A stretch of 16,522 nucleotides of DNA from JACRBK01 sp964427955 (GTDB lineage Bacteria; Chloroflexota; Anaerolineae; Aggregatilineales; Aggregatilineaceae). Below are positions 7,130 through 13,710 of the stretch, piece by piece (position 1 is the stretch's first letter; each line of letters opens with the position of its first letter). Below the pieces are notes generated by a model. The model was not told where the DNA came from. It made no database searches and saw nothing but the letters and a program-made list of their open reading frames with translations. Made by a program: the position numbers and the translations under genes. The stretch covers positions 1-16,522 of the forward strand of contig CAYRWY010000087.1 of NCBI GenBank assembly GCA_964427955.1, in the 5' to 3' direction.

Positions 7130-9016
7130 ATGAGTCAGGACTTTTCCCCTGTTCGCCCTGATCATATGGCTCCTCACAGCGTCGAAGCTGAAGAAGCCGT
7201 GCTCGGTTCGGTGTTGATCAATCCCGATGCCCTGTTTGAAGTCGCCTCTTTTTTGCAGGAAGACGATTTTTTCATCGTCAAAAATGGGTGGATCTGGGAA
7301 GCCCTGCTGCGTATCCAGCTTCGTAACGAGCAGATCGACTATGTGACGGTCGTGGAGGAACTGCGCCAACTGGGGCGTCTGGACGAAATCGGGGGACCGG
7401 CGTACATCACCAAGCTGATGAACCACACCCCCTCGTCGATCTACGCGGAGACCTACGGGCGGATCGTCGAACGCGCTGCCGTCCGCCGCCGGATGCTGAA
7501 TGCGGCCAGCCGGATCGCGCAGTTGGCGCACGAAGAGGACGCCGACATCAATGCGGTCATCGACCGTTCGGAAGCGGCCCTGTTCGAGGTGACCGAGCGG
7601 CGGCTCCGCAAGGAACTGGTGCCGCTGCGTATCGCCGTCGGCCAATACTACGACCGGATCGAGTTTCTCTACAGCCAGCAGGCCGAATCGCTCGGCGTGC
7701 CAACCGGTTTCACCGACCTGGACCAGTTGTTGGGCGGTTTGCAGCGCTCGGATCTGCTGATCGTGGCCGGTCGTCCCGGCATGGGCAAGACCTCCTGGCT
7801 GCTCAGCGCGGCGTTGAACGCGGGGCTGTCCGGCGCGCGCGCGGCGATCTTCAGCATGGAGATGAGCAACGAACAGCTCGTGCAGCGCCTCGTCTCGACC
7901 GAAACCGGGATCAACACGCACAGCCTGCGATTGGGTCGCCTGGATGATCGCGAATGGGCGCTCTTCGTCGAGGCCACCGACCGATTGAGCAAGCTGCATA
8001 TCTACCTGGACGACACCCCGGCCCTGTCGCCGCTGCAACTGCGCTCCAAGTGCCGCCGCTTGAGCAGTGAGCACGGTCTGGATCTGGTGATCGTGGACTA
8101 TTTGCAGTTGATGTCGGCGGAAACGGGCCACAGTGACAACCGGGTCCAGGAGATCAGCTTCATCTCGCGCAACCTCAAGCAGCTAGCCCGCGAGCTGCAC
8201 GTCCCAGTGTTGGCAGCGGCCCAGCTCTCGCGCGCCGTCGAGCAGCGCCAGGACAAGCGCCCGCAGTTGTCGGATCTGCGTGAGTCGGGTTGCCTGGCTG
8301 GCGATACCCTGATCTATTTGCCGGAGACTGGGCGTTATAGTCCAATTCGAGAACTGGCAGGGCAGGACGGTTTTCAGGTGACCAGTCTGAACACTGAGAC
8401 CTGGAAATCAGAGCGGGGCACGGTCACTCATGCCTTTTGCACGGGCACCAAGCCGGTCTATCGTTTGACGACGCAGCTAGGGCGCAGTATTCGGGCGACC
8501 GCCAATCACCGCTTCCTCACTTTCCAGGGCTGGAAACGGCTGGATGAACTGACCGAAGGAGAGTCCATTGCCACGCCTCGTATCCTGTCCAATTCGACAG
8601 AACAGACGATGCTCTACAAACAGAACATCAGCCGAGAAAGAGCCACGAGGTTGGCTCAAGTGATCGGCTCAGACACAATTGGTGCGCTTGCCGAAAGTGA
8701 TGTCTACTGGGATAAGATTGTCTCGATTGAGCCGGACGGCGAAAGCGACGTCTACGACCTCACTGTTCCGGGCTTGAGCAATTTCGTTGCCAACAACCTC
8801 GTGGTCCACAACAGCATCGAGCAGGACGCCGACATCGTCATGTTCATCTACCGGGACGAGGTCTACAACGAAAATACGGAACGTCCCAACGAAGCGGACA
8901 TCATTGTGGCAAAGCACCGCAATGGCCCGACCGGGACGGTGGCGCTGTATTTCTTGAAGGAACAGACCAAGTTTGGCAATCTGCGCAAGGGTTCGGTGGA
9001 CCTGGCCGCGTATTAG
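7130..9016 (+). CDS. dnaB: Replicative DNA helicase DnaB with an in-frame intein
   Basis: The precursor has 628 residues and removing the intein leaves 454, a normal DnaB length. DnaB is the hexameric 5'-3' helicase that unwinds the replication fork and recruits primase. The N-terminal domain covers about 15-115, starting HSVEAEEAVLG. The RecA-like domain has Walker A GRPGMGKTS (214-222), FSMEMS (241-246), Walker B LVIVDYLQLM (319-328) and AAAQLSR (362-368). The helicase is interrupted between DLRESG (382-387) and SIEQDAD (562 on) by an intein at residues 388-561. The start was placed at ATG 7130 because AAAGG ends six bases before it; TTG at 7124 is an alternative with a poorer spacing. The gene leads a DnaB-DnaD-loader operon. 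No clear promoter was found in the 55 bases after the preceding terminator. Confidence 0.95.
   Translation: MSQDFSPVRPDHMAPHSVEAEEAVLGSVLINPDALFEVASFLQEDDFFIVKNGWIWEALLRIQLRNEQIDYVTVVEELRQLGRLDEIGGPAYITKLMNHTPSSIYAETYGRIVERAAVRRRMLNAASRIAQLAHEEDADINAVIDRSEAALFEVTERRLRKELVPLRIAVGQYYDRIEFLYSQQAESLGVPTGFTDLDQLLGGLQRSDLLIVAGRPGMGKTSWLLSAALNAGLSGARAAIFSMEMSNEQLVQRLVSTETGINTHSLRLGRLDDREWALFVEATDRLSKLHIYLDDTPALSPLQLRSKCRRLSSEHGLDLVIVDYLQLMSAETGHSDNRVQEISFISRNLKQLARELHVPVLAAAQLSRAVEQRQDKRPQLSDLRESGCLAGDTLIYLPETGRYSPIRELAGQDGFQVTSLNTETWKSERGTVTHAFCTGTKPVYRLTTQLGRSIRATANHRFLTFQGWKRLDELTEGESIATPRILSNSTEQTMLYKQNISRERATRLAQVIGSDTIGALAESDVYWDKIVSIEPDGESDVYDLTVPGLSNFVANNLVVHNSIEQDADIVMFIYRDEVYNENTERPNEADIIVAKHRNGPTGTVALYFLKEQTKFGNLRKGSVDLAAY
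8291..8812 (+). mobile_element. DnaB mini-intein (no homing endonuclease), 174 residues
   Basis: The insert starts at Cys1 (CLAGDTLIYLP, block A) and ends at His173-Asn174, followed by Ser+1 of the host protein. This is the full set of residues for protein splicing. Block B has TANH (residues 70-73 of the intein, the TxxH motif) inside GRSIRATANHRFLT. Block F is DVYDLTVPGLSNFVANNL (about 153-170) and block G is VVHN. The sequence resembles the known cyanobacterial and Rhodothermus DnaB inteins at the same DLRESG/SIEQDAD site (from memory). No LAGLIDADG motif is present: after GWKRLDELTEGESIATPRI only about 40 residues separate the two splicing halves. The element should excise itself after translation but cannot home by itself. 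Confidence 0.93.
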
Positions 9017-9035
9017 CGGAAGTGGGCTAACGATC

Positions 9036-9743
9036 ATGGTTCAGACTTTTAACGGCTTCCCGCCGGGCAAGACCCGCACCACGAAAGTGCCGAATGCGTT
9101 TTTCAGCGAACTGCTGCCTGCCATCGACGACCTCGTGGAGCTGAAACTCACGCTGTACTGCTTCTGGGCGCTCCAGCAGCAGGAAGACGAATTTCGCTAT
9201 GTCTTGGGGCGCGAAGTCTGCCAGGACCAGCTCTTTCTGAGCGGCATCGACCGCGATCCGGAGCGAGCCGCTGCCCTGGTCAAAACGGCGTTCGAGCAGG
9301 CCGTCGCCCGGGCGACGCTGCTGCACGTGGTGGTCGAGGGAACGACCGGGCCGGAAGACTTGTATTTCATGAACACCGCGCATGGGCGCAACGCCGTCCG
9401 GGCGATCCAGGCCGGGCAGTTCCAGCCCGGCGGCCATGACTGCCCGGTGGCGCTGGTGATCGAGCGTCCTAACATTTTCTCGCTGTATGAGCAGAATATC
9501 GGCCCCCTGACGCCCATGATCAGCGAGCAGTTGCAGGATGCCGAGCGCGACTATTCCGCCGCATGGATCGAAGAGGCGCTGCGGTTGGCCGTGGAGCGCA
9601 ACAAGCGCAACTGGCGGTATGTGCTGGGAATTCTCAAGCGGTGGGAGACCGAGGGGAAAGACGATGGATTCACTCGACAACCAACTCAAACGGATCGCTA
9701 CAAATATATCCAGGGTGAACTCTCCGACTTCATCGACTACTGA
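9036..9743 (+). CDS. DnaD-domain primosomal protein
   Basis: This 235-residue protein ends in a DnaD C-terminal (DnaB2-type) domain at about residues 145-210. It has the hallmark run from NIFSLYEQNIGPLTP through WIEEALRLAVERNKRNWRYV to ILKRW, including the YxxxIxxA-like and W.YV..IL..W motifs. In Bacillus, DnaD binds DNA and helps bring the helicase and loader to the origin or to stalled forks. The N-terminal part (about 15-125) looks like a winged-helix-type oligomerisation domain but is divergent. ATG 9036 is preceded by GGAAGTGGG. The gene lies 19 bases after dnaB, and its last 80 bases overlap the start of the loader gene, so tight co-translation is likely. Confidence 0.9.
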   Translation: MVQTFNGFPPGKTRTTKVPNAFFSELLPAIDDLVELKLTLYCFWALQQQEDEFRYVLGREVCQDQLFLSGIDRDPERAAALVKTAFEQAVARATLLHVVVEGTTGPEDLYFMNTAHGRNAVRAIQAGQFQPGGHDCPVALVIERPNIFSLYEQNIGPLTPMISEQLQDAERDYSAAWIEEALRLAVERNKRNWRYVLGILKRWETEGKDDGFTRQPTQTDRYKYIQGELSDFIDY

Positions 9744-11064
9744 TCCCAAGTCCCCGCCCGCCGACGTCTGTCCGATCTGCGGCGGTATCGGGCGCATCAC
9801 CCGTGACGTGCCGGTCGGCCATCCGGATTTTGGCAAATCGTTTCCCTGCGTGTGCCAGCGCGACGTGATCGATGCCCGGCGCGTGGACCGGCTGCGCGCG
9901 TTGAGCAACCTGGATGTGGTCGCCGACAAGACGTTCGAGTCCTTCCGGCTGAATCAAGACAATCTGAGCGAAGAACAGCTCACCAATCTGCGGTCCAGCT
10001 ACAAACTCGCGCGGGATTACGCCGAGAATCCAGAAGGGTGGCTGCTTTTTCAAGGGAGCTACGGCAGCGGCAAGACTCATCTGGCGGTGGCTATCGCCAA
10101 CTACCGGTTGGCGCAGGGCGACAGCGTGTTGTTCATGACCGTGCCCGACCTGCTTGATCATCTGCGCTCGGCCTATGCCCCCTCGTCCGAGATCGAATAC
10201 GACGAGTTGTTTGACCGGGTGCGCAACACGCCACTGCTGGTGCTGGACGATCTGGGGGCCGAAAGCGCGACGTCCTGGGCACAGGAAAAACTGTTTCAGC
10301 TCATCAACCACCGGTACCTGCACCGGCTGGCCACCGTCGTGACGACGAATGTTGAACTGGACAAGATCGATCCGCGCATTCGCAGCCGGTTGGTCGATCA
10401 GCAGTTGGCCCGCAGTGTCAACATGCAGCTTCCCGATTTTCGGCGTCCGGGCGGCCAGGTGGACGAGAGCATTTTGTCCAACCTGGGCCTATATGGGCAG
10501 ATGGTGTTCGAAAACTTCGACTTCCGGCAGAGCAGCCTGCCGGAGAAAGAACGCCGCAACCTGCGTGAGGCCTACGATATTGCGCTGGATTATGCCGGGC
10601 ATCCACACGGTTGGCTGGCCTTCTTTGGACAGCATGGCTGCGGCAAGACCCACCTGGCCGCGTCGATTGCCAACTATCGCAAGAGGTTAGGGGAGCAGGT
10701 CATTCTCGTCACCGCGCCCGATCTGCTGGACTATCTGCGGGCGACCTTTCACCCCTCGGCAGGGGCCACCTTCTCCAAGCGGTTCTACGAGATTCGTTCG
10801 GTTCCCCTGTTGATCATCGACCATCTTGACCTGACGAATGCGACGCCCTGGTCCCTGGAGAAGATTCGCCAGATCGCGGATTATCGCTATCTGGCCAGCC
10901 TGCCGACCATATTCACGACGACCCAGGCCCTGGAGAATATCGATCCCTTCCTGCAAAGCCGACTGCTCGATGCTCGCCAGTGTGTCAGTTTCGCCATTCT
11001 GGCCAGCGCCTATCGCGGGGGAGGTGCGTCCCCGCGCCGTCTGCGCCGGTTAGGGGAAGAGTGA
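9664..11064 (+). CDS. DnaC/DnaI-type helicase-loader ATPase with two tandem AAA+ domains
   Basis: This 466-residue protein has an N-terminal Zn-binding candidate (Cys36-x2-Cys39 and Cys62-x-Cys64). Two DnaC/IstB-like AAA+ domains follow. Domain 1 (about 91-255) has Walker A GSYGSGKT (131-138), Walker B LLVLDDLGA (191-199), sensor VVTTN (225-229) and PRIRSR (237-242). Domain 2 (about 282-448) aligns without gaps at a constant offset of 191 residues, and I counted 72 of 160 identical positions by eye. It keeps Walker A GQHGCGKT (322-329), but Walker B is IIDHLDL (Asp196 to His387), sensor Asn229 is Thr420 and Arg240 is Gln431. Domain 2 may therefore bind ATP without hydrolysing it. Single-domain loaders are about half this length. 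The role in loading DnaB is inferred from family and operon. ATG 9664 follows GAGGGGAA and overlaps the DnaD gene by 80 bases; GTG 9715 is a weaker alternative. Confidence 0.9.
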   Translation: MDSLDNQLKRIATNISRVNSPTSSTTDPKSPPADVCPICGGIGRITRDVPVGHPDFGKSFPCVCQRDVIDARRVDRLRALSNLDVVADKTFESFRLNQDNLSEEQLTNLRSSYKLARDYAENPEGWLLFQGSYGSGKTHLAVAIANYRLAQGDSVLFMTVPDLLDHLRSAYAPSSEIEYDELFDRVRNTPLLVLDDLGAESATSWAQEKLFQLINHRYLHRLATVVTTNVELDKIDPRIRSRLVDQQLARSVNMQLPDFRRPGGQVDESILSNLGLYGQMVFENFDFRQSSLPEKERRNLREAYDIALDYAGHPHGWLAFFGQHGCGKTHLAASIANYRKRLGEQVILVTAPDLLDYLRATFHPSAGATFSKRFYEIRSVPLLIIDHLDLTNATPWSLEKIRQIADYRYLASLPTIFTTTQALENIDPFLQSRLLDARQCVSFAILASAYRGGGASPRRLRRLGEE

Positions 11065-11074
11065 ACAAACTAAG

Positions 11075-11098
11075 ACGCCCGGTTTTTCCGGGCGTTTT
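11075..11098 (+). terminator. Intrinsic terminator of the dnaB operon
   Basis: ACGCCCGG (11075-11082), a TTTTT loop and CCGGGCGT (11088-11095) form a perfect eight-bp stem ending in TTTT. It lies ten bases after the loader stop codon. It may also stop the convergent plsY transcript, whose gene ends at 11128, although the opposite-strand T run is weak. Confidence 0.92.
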
Positions 11099-11127
11099 GA
11101 TCTGACAGGGGTTGGGGGGGTAGGGTA

Positions 11128-11760
11128 TCAGGCGCGTTCGCCCAGGCGGCGTTCTTTGCCCTTGATCAGGTTGATCATGTTCGTGCGATGCCGTACGAAG
11201 ATCATCCAGAAGACCAGCATATAGACGGTATAGACCGGCTCAAGCACACCCAGACCGACCAGGATCACGAATGACACCAGGGCGACTGCCGTCCCGGTCA
11301 AGACGCCCAGCGAAACGTAGCGGGTCAACAGCACGATAATCGCCCCCAGGGCCAGCACGAACGCCACCAGCAGGGTCGGGGCCAGCAGGACGAACGTACC
11401 CATCGCGGTAGCCGCGCCTTTGCCGCCGCGAATGCTGCCTGTGAGCACCGTCGCCAGGACCGACCAGTTATGGCCCGCGACCGCCGACAGTGCGGCCAGC
11501 ACCCCGGCCAGAGTAGACTGATCGTGGGGCATGATCCAGCGCGCCAGCAGCACGGCAATGATGCCCTTCGTTCCATCCAGGAGCCACACCAGCACCCCGT
11601 AGCGCAATCCAAGCGCCCGCGCCGTATTGGCCGCTCCCATGTTGCCGCTGCCGACCTTGAAGATGTCAACACCGCGGGCACGGGCGACGATATAGGCGGT
11701 TGGGAATGAGCCAATGATGTAACCTAGCGCGATGACGAGCACGATATAAGCGGGTTGCAT
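11128..11760 (-). CDS. plsY: Acyl-phosphate:glycerol-3-phosphate acyltransferase PlsY
   Basis: This 210-residue membrane protein is PlsY, which transfers an acyl group from acyl-phosphate to glycerol-3-phosphate, the first step of phospholipid synthesis in bacteria using the PlsX-PlsY route. Visible motifs are GSGNMGAANTAR (37-48), DGTKG (62-66), GHNW (96-99), RGGKG (111-115) and the C-terminal HRTNMINLIKGKE. Between GHNW and GGKG there are more residues than in common PlsY proteins (about five extra). AAGGA lies nine bases before ATG 11760. It is convergent with the dnaB operon and divergent from the receiver gene. A stem-loop lies in its leader. Confidence 0.93.
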   Translation of the reverse strand: MQPAYIVLVIALGYIIGSFPTAYIVARARGVDIFKVGSGNMGAANTARALGLRYGVLVWLLDGTKGIIAVLLARWIMPHDQSTLAGVLAALSAVAGHNWSVLATVLTGSIRGGKGAATAMGTFVLLAPTLLVAFVLALGAIIVLLTRYVSLGVLTGTAVALVSFVILVGLGVLEPVYTVYMLVFWMIFVRHRTNMINLIKGKERRLGERA

Positions 11761-11780
11761 GATGTTTTTCCTTATCTGGA

Positions 11781-11810
11781 CTAGAACGAGGATCGCTCAT
11801 CCTCTACTAG
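11781..11810. repeat. Inverted repeat in the plsY leader
   Basis: GAGGAT (11788-11793) and ATCCTC (11799-11804) are perfect arms around a five-base gap, flanked further out by CTAG at 11781-11784 and CTAG at 11807-11810. It lies 20-50 bases before the plsY start and could be an mRNA hairpin in the leader or an operator. No function is shown. Confidence 0.45.
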
Positions 11811-11891
11811 AAACACCTGGATTGCCGACACGATACGCCTTCGTTGAGAAATTCATGCGGTTCCGAAAACTTGCCGAGAGCGCCAAGCCTG

Positions 11892-11912
11892 GGTAAAAAT
11901 ATAATAGCATAT
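11892..11912. promoter_or_regulatory. AT-rich divergent promoter candidate between plsY and the receiver gene
   Basis: This is the only strongly AT-rich block in the intergenic region. The plus strand has TATAAT (11900-11905) pointing at the receiver gene. The minus strand has an extended -10 like TGC-TATTAT pointing at plsY. Neither has a good -35 at 16-18 bases; TTGCCG at 11871 is 23 bases upstream, too far for a standard promoter. These are core-only signals. Confidence 0.4.
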
Positions 11913-11998
11913 TCTCCTCATGATCCTCGAGTTTTTGGCCTTATCACTTATCGGACCTTTTACTTGGAGTATATGTCCACCAAACACGAGGTACAACA

Positions 11999-12436
11999 GT
12001 GAGTGGAGATCATCCTGCACCAAGAGTCGTTGTCGTAGATGACGATCTGGAATTACTCAAGCTGATCGCGATGCTTCTGCGCCGTATCGGGGCCGAGTCA
12101 CAGACGTTCATGGATGGTCGAGAAGCCTTGTCATATCTTGCGAACGAGATTCCGGATTTGATTATTTTAGATATGATGCTTCCCGATCTCGATGGCCTTG
12201 AAGTACTACGCCAGATTCGTGCCCAGGCCCAGCTCGACCGGGTGCCGGTGCTCATTCTGTCGGCTCGGGCCGATCCTTCGACGATACGGAAGGGCCTGGA
12301 CGGGGGGGCCGATTCGTATGTCACGAAACCGTATATCGCCAACAGCCTGATCGACCGGGTGCGCCTGCTGCTCAGCACCGGACGGCACAGCCGGCCCCGT
12401 CCTGAGTCGTCACAGCCGCCGGAGACGAATTCGTAA
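11999..12436 (+). CDS. Stand-alone response regulator receiver protein (CheY-like)
   Basis: This 145-residue protein is a single receiver domain (about 8-127) with a short Pro/Ser-rich tail and no DNA-binding output domain. The phosphorylation pocket is complete: Asp14-Asp15, the phosphoacceptor Asp58 (ILDMMLPDLDG), Ser88 and Lys110-Pro111. It would be phosphorylated by a histidine kinase encoded elsewhere, as none is in the window, and would signal by protein contact. The start is GTG 11999, supported by GAGG seven bases upstream. No in-frame ATG lies nearby upstream. A nine-codon frame with ATG at 11973 ends in a TGA overlapping this GTG. A terminator follows, so the gene is probably a single unit. 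Confidence 0.92.
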   Translation: MSGDHPAPRVVVVDDDLELLKLIAMLLRRIGAESQTFMDGREALSYLANEIPDLIILDMMLPDLDGLEVLRQIRAQAQLDRVPVLILSARADPSTIRKGLDGGADSYVTKPYIANSLIDRVRLLLSTGRHSRPRPESSQPPETNS

Positions 12437-12460
12437 CATTCCCTGCTTGCCCGCTTGCAG

Positions 12461-12490
12461 CCCGCCGGAGTTTATGGCGGGTTATTTTTT
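12461..12490 (+). terminator. Intrinsic terminator after the receiver gene
   Basis: CCCGCC (12461-12466) pairs with GGCGGG (12476-12481) across a nine-base loop, followed by TTATTTTTT. It lies 25 bases after the stop codon. Confidence 0.88.
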
Positions 12491-12496
12491 GGTAGA

Positions 12497-12513
12497 CACA
12501 ACGTCCTGTTGTG
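12497..12513 (+). repeat. Perfect inverted repeat CACAAC-N5-GTTGTG over the SH3 lipoprotein promoter
   Basis: CACAAC (12497-12502) and GTTGTG (12508-12513) are perfect arms 11 bp apart centre to centre, about one helical turn. The right arm overlaps the predicted -35 at 12509-12514. This geometry suits a dimeric regulator binding one face of DNA. No regulator is identified. Confidence 0.5.
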
Positions 12514-12537
12514 CAGAACCCTGAATGCTGCTAATCT
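12509..12537 (+). promoter_or_regulatory. Candidate promoter of the SH3 lipoprotein gene
   Basis: TTGTGC (12509-12514) and TAATCT (12532-12537) are 17 bases apart, with TGC directly before the -10 as an extended element. It lies about 30 bases before the start codon and just after the preceding terminator. Confidence 0.5.
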
Positions 12538-12568
12538 GGACAAAGTTTGAGAGCTGGAGGTGGGACCG

Positions 12569-13579
12569 ATGGACAAACGCTTATGCCGGAGCCTGTGCTG
12601 GATCGTGCTGGCCCTGGTTCCGCTTTTGGCGGCGTGCGATGACGTGACAGAAACCCCAACCCCATCCGCCAACCAGGGACCGGTCGCGGCTGTGCCTACC
12701 CGGACGCTGGGGCCGATTGTCTCGTTCACGCCGCGTTTCACCGCTACCCCGATCCCCAGTGCGACGTTCACCCCGTCGATGACTCCGACGCCCACGATTA
12801 CCACCGTGCCCCCGACGCGCACCCTCACCCCCACGCCGACCGCGACGCCCACCGTCGAGGGGCGGGTGAGTTCGGGCGAAAACGTGAACTTGCGCGAAGG
12901 GCCGGGCACGGATTACGCCATTGTGGCGAGCGTGCCGCCGGGGACCACGTTGGGGGTGCTGGGGCTTCAGGCGGACACCCACGGGCGGGAGTGGTTCAAG
13001 GTTGCCTATACCGACAACGACGGTGAAGTGCTGTTGGCCTGGATTGCATCCAGCCTGGTAACCACCGATTTCAAGGAAGTCGTGGTGCTGAACGTCTCGA
13101 CGCCGGTTCCCAGCGCTTCCACACCCATTCCTGGTGCTGCTACGCCCGTTCCGGGTCCCACCGCGTTGAACGCGCCGACGCCTGAGGCCAATCGGGTCGA
13201 AATTCTGGCCTATTGCAGCCAGAAGGGCGTAACGCCCAAGCGACCGACGACCAGTGACAATGTCTATATCGAGTGGAGCTGGTACGTCTCGCGTCCCGAA
13301 TTGATGGAGGAGCACCTCCAGAACGCGCATTATGAGGTTCGGCTGGACGGTAGGGCGCTCGAAAACTGGACCCGGTACGCGACCGCCATGCGCGAAGAAG
13401 ATGGCGTCTGGATCGTCTACTGGTATTTCCCCGCCGGTAAGCTGCGTGCCGGTGAGCACCAGATCGAATACCGGCTGACCTGGGAGAAAGCCATTAGTGA
13501 CGGGTACGCGCAGTTCGGTCCTGGCACGGCGCACGTAGACAACACGGGAGACTGTACCTTTACGGTCGTAGCATCCTGA
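12569..13579 (+). CDS. SH3b-domain lipoprotein with Thr/Pro-rich linkers
   Basis: This 336-residue protein is exported and lipid-anchored. A hydrophobic signal (about 8-20) ends in the lipobox LAAC with Cys23. Next comes a Thr/Pro-rich linker (29-96), then a bacterial SH3 (SH3b) domain at 98-165 with the signature VNLREGPGTDYAIV and W-x-K-V-A, ending AWIASS. SH3b domains usually bind cell-wall peptide or glycan. A second Pro-rich linker (177-207) leads to a C-terminal domain (208-336) I do not recognise. It is rich in aromatic beta-strand-like segments, and Cys216 and Cys329 could form a disulfide. ATG 12569 is chosen because GGAGG lies eight bases upstream; GTG 12560 overlaps that site. The gene is followed after 131 bases by the HEAT-repeat gene. 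Confidence 0.85.
   Translation: MDKRLCRSLCWIVLALVPLLAACDDVTETPTPSANQGPVAAVPTRTLGPIVSFTPRFTATPIPSATFTPSMTPTPTITTVPPTRTLTPTPTATPTVEGRVSSGENVNLREGPGTDYAIVASVPPGTTLGVLGLQADTHGREWFKVAYTDNDGEVLLAWIASSLVTTDFKEVVVLNVSTPVPSASTPIPGAATPVPGPTALNAPTPEANRVEILAYCSQKGVTPKRPTTSDNVYIEWSWYVSRPELMEEHLQNAHYEVRLDGRALENWTRYATAMREEDGVWIVYWYFPAGKLRAGEHQIEYRLTWEKAISDGYAQFGPGTAHVDNTGDCTFTVVAS
12653..12856 (+). repeat. Thr/Pro-rich low-complexity coding repeat in the SH3 lipoprotein
   Basis: Codons for Thr and Pro alternate irregularly (CCGACGCCC-type units such as TPTPT and FTPS) across residues 29-96. It encodes an extended, probably surface-exposed spacer between the lipid anchor and the SH3b domain. Units are degenerate, not exact tandem copies. 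Confidence 0.7.
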
Positions 13580-13710
13580 CGCTGCCCGCCCTCTCCCTCG
13601 GGACATGGGTTGAATAGGCTGGTGATGATGCCCGCTAACCTGGGCTTTCCCAGGATGGAGACTTGGCGTATCATTGTGGCAGTCTAATTCAGCCCATGCG
13701 AGGTTCTTCG

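Noticed and set aside
7112..8131. Minus-strand open frame opposite dnaB
   Set aside because: It has low-complexity shadow composition and conflicts with the clear DnaB N-terminal and Walker motifs on the plus strand.
8591..8690. Remnant LAGLIDADG or HNH endonuclease inside the intein
   Set aside because: I looked for both motif types in the short linker between the splicing halves and found neither.
13639..13654. Palindrome CCTGGG-CTTT-CCCAGG as a terminator after the SH3 lipoprotein
   Set aside because: There is no T run after the stem, so it does not meet the pattern of an intrinsic terminator. It may be a minor hairpin or chance.
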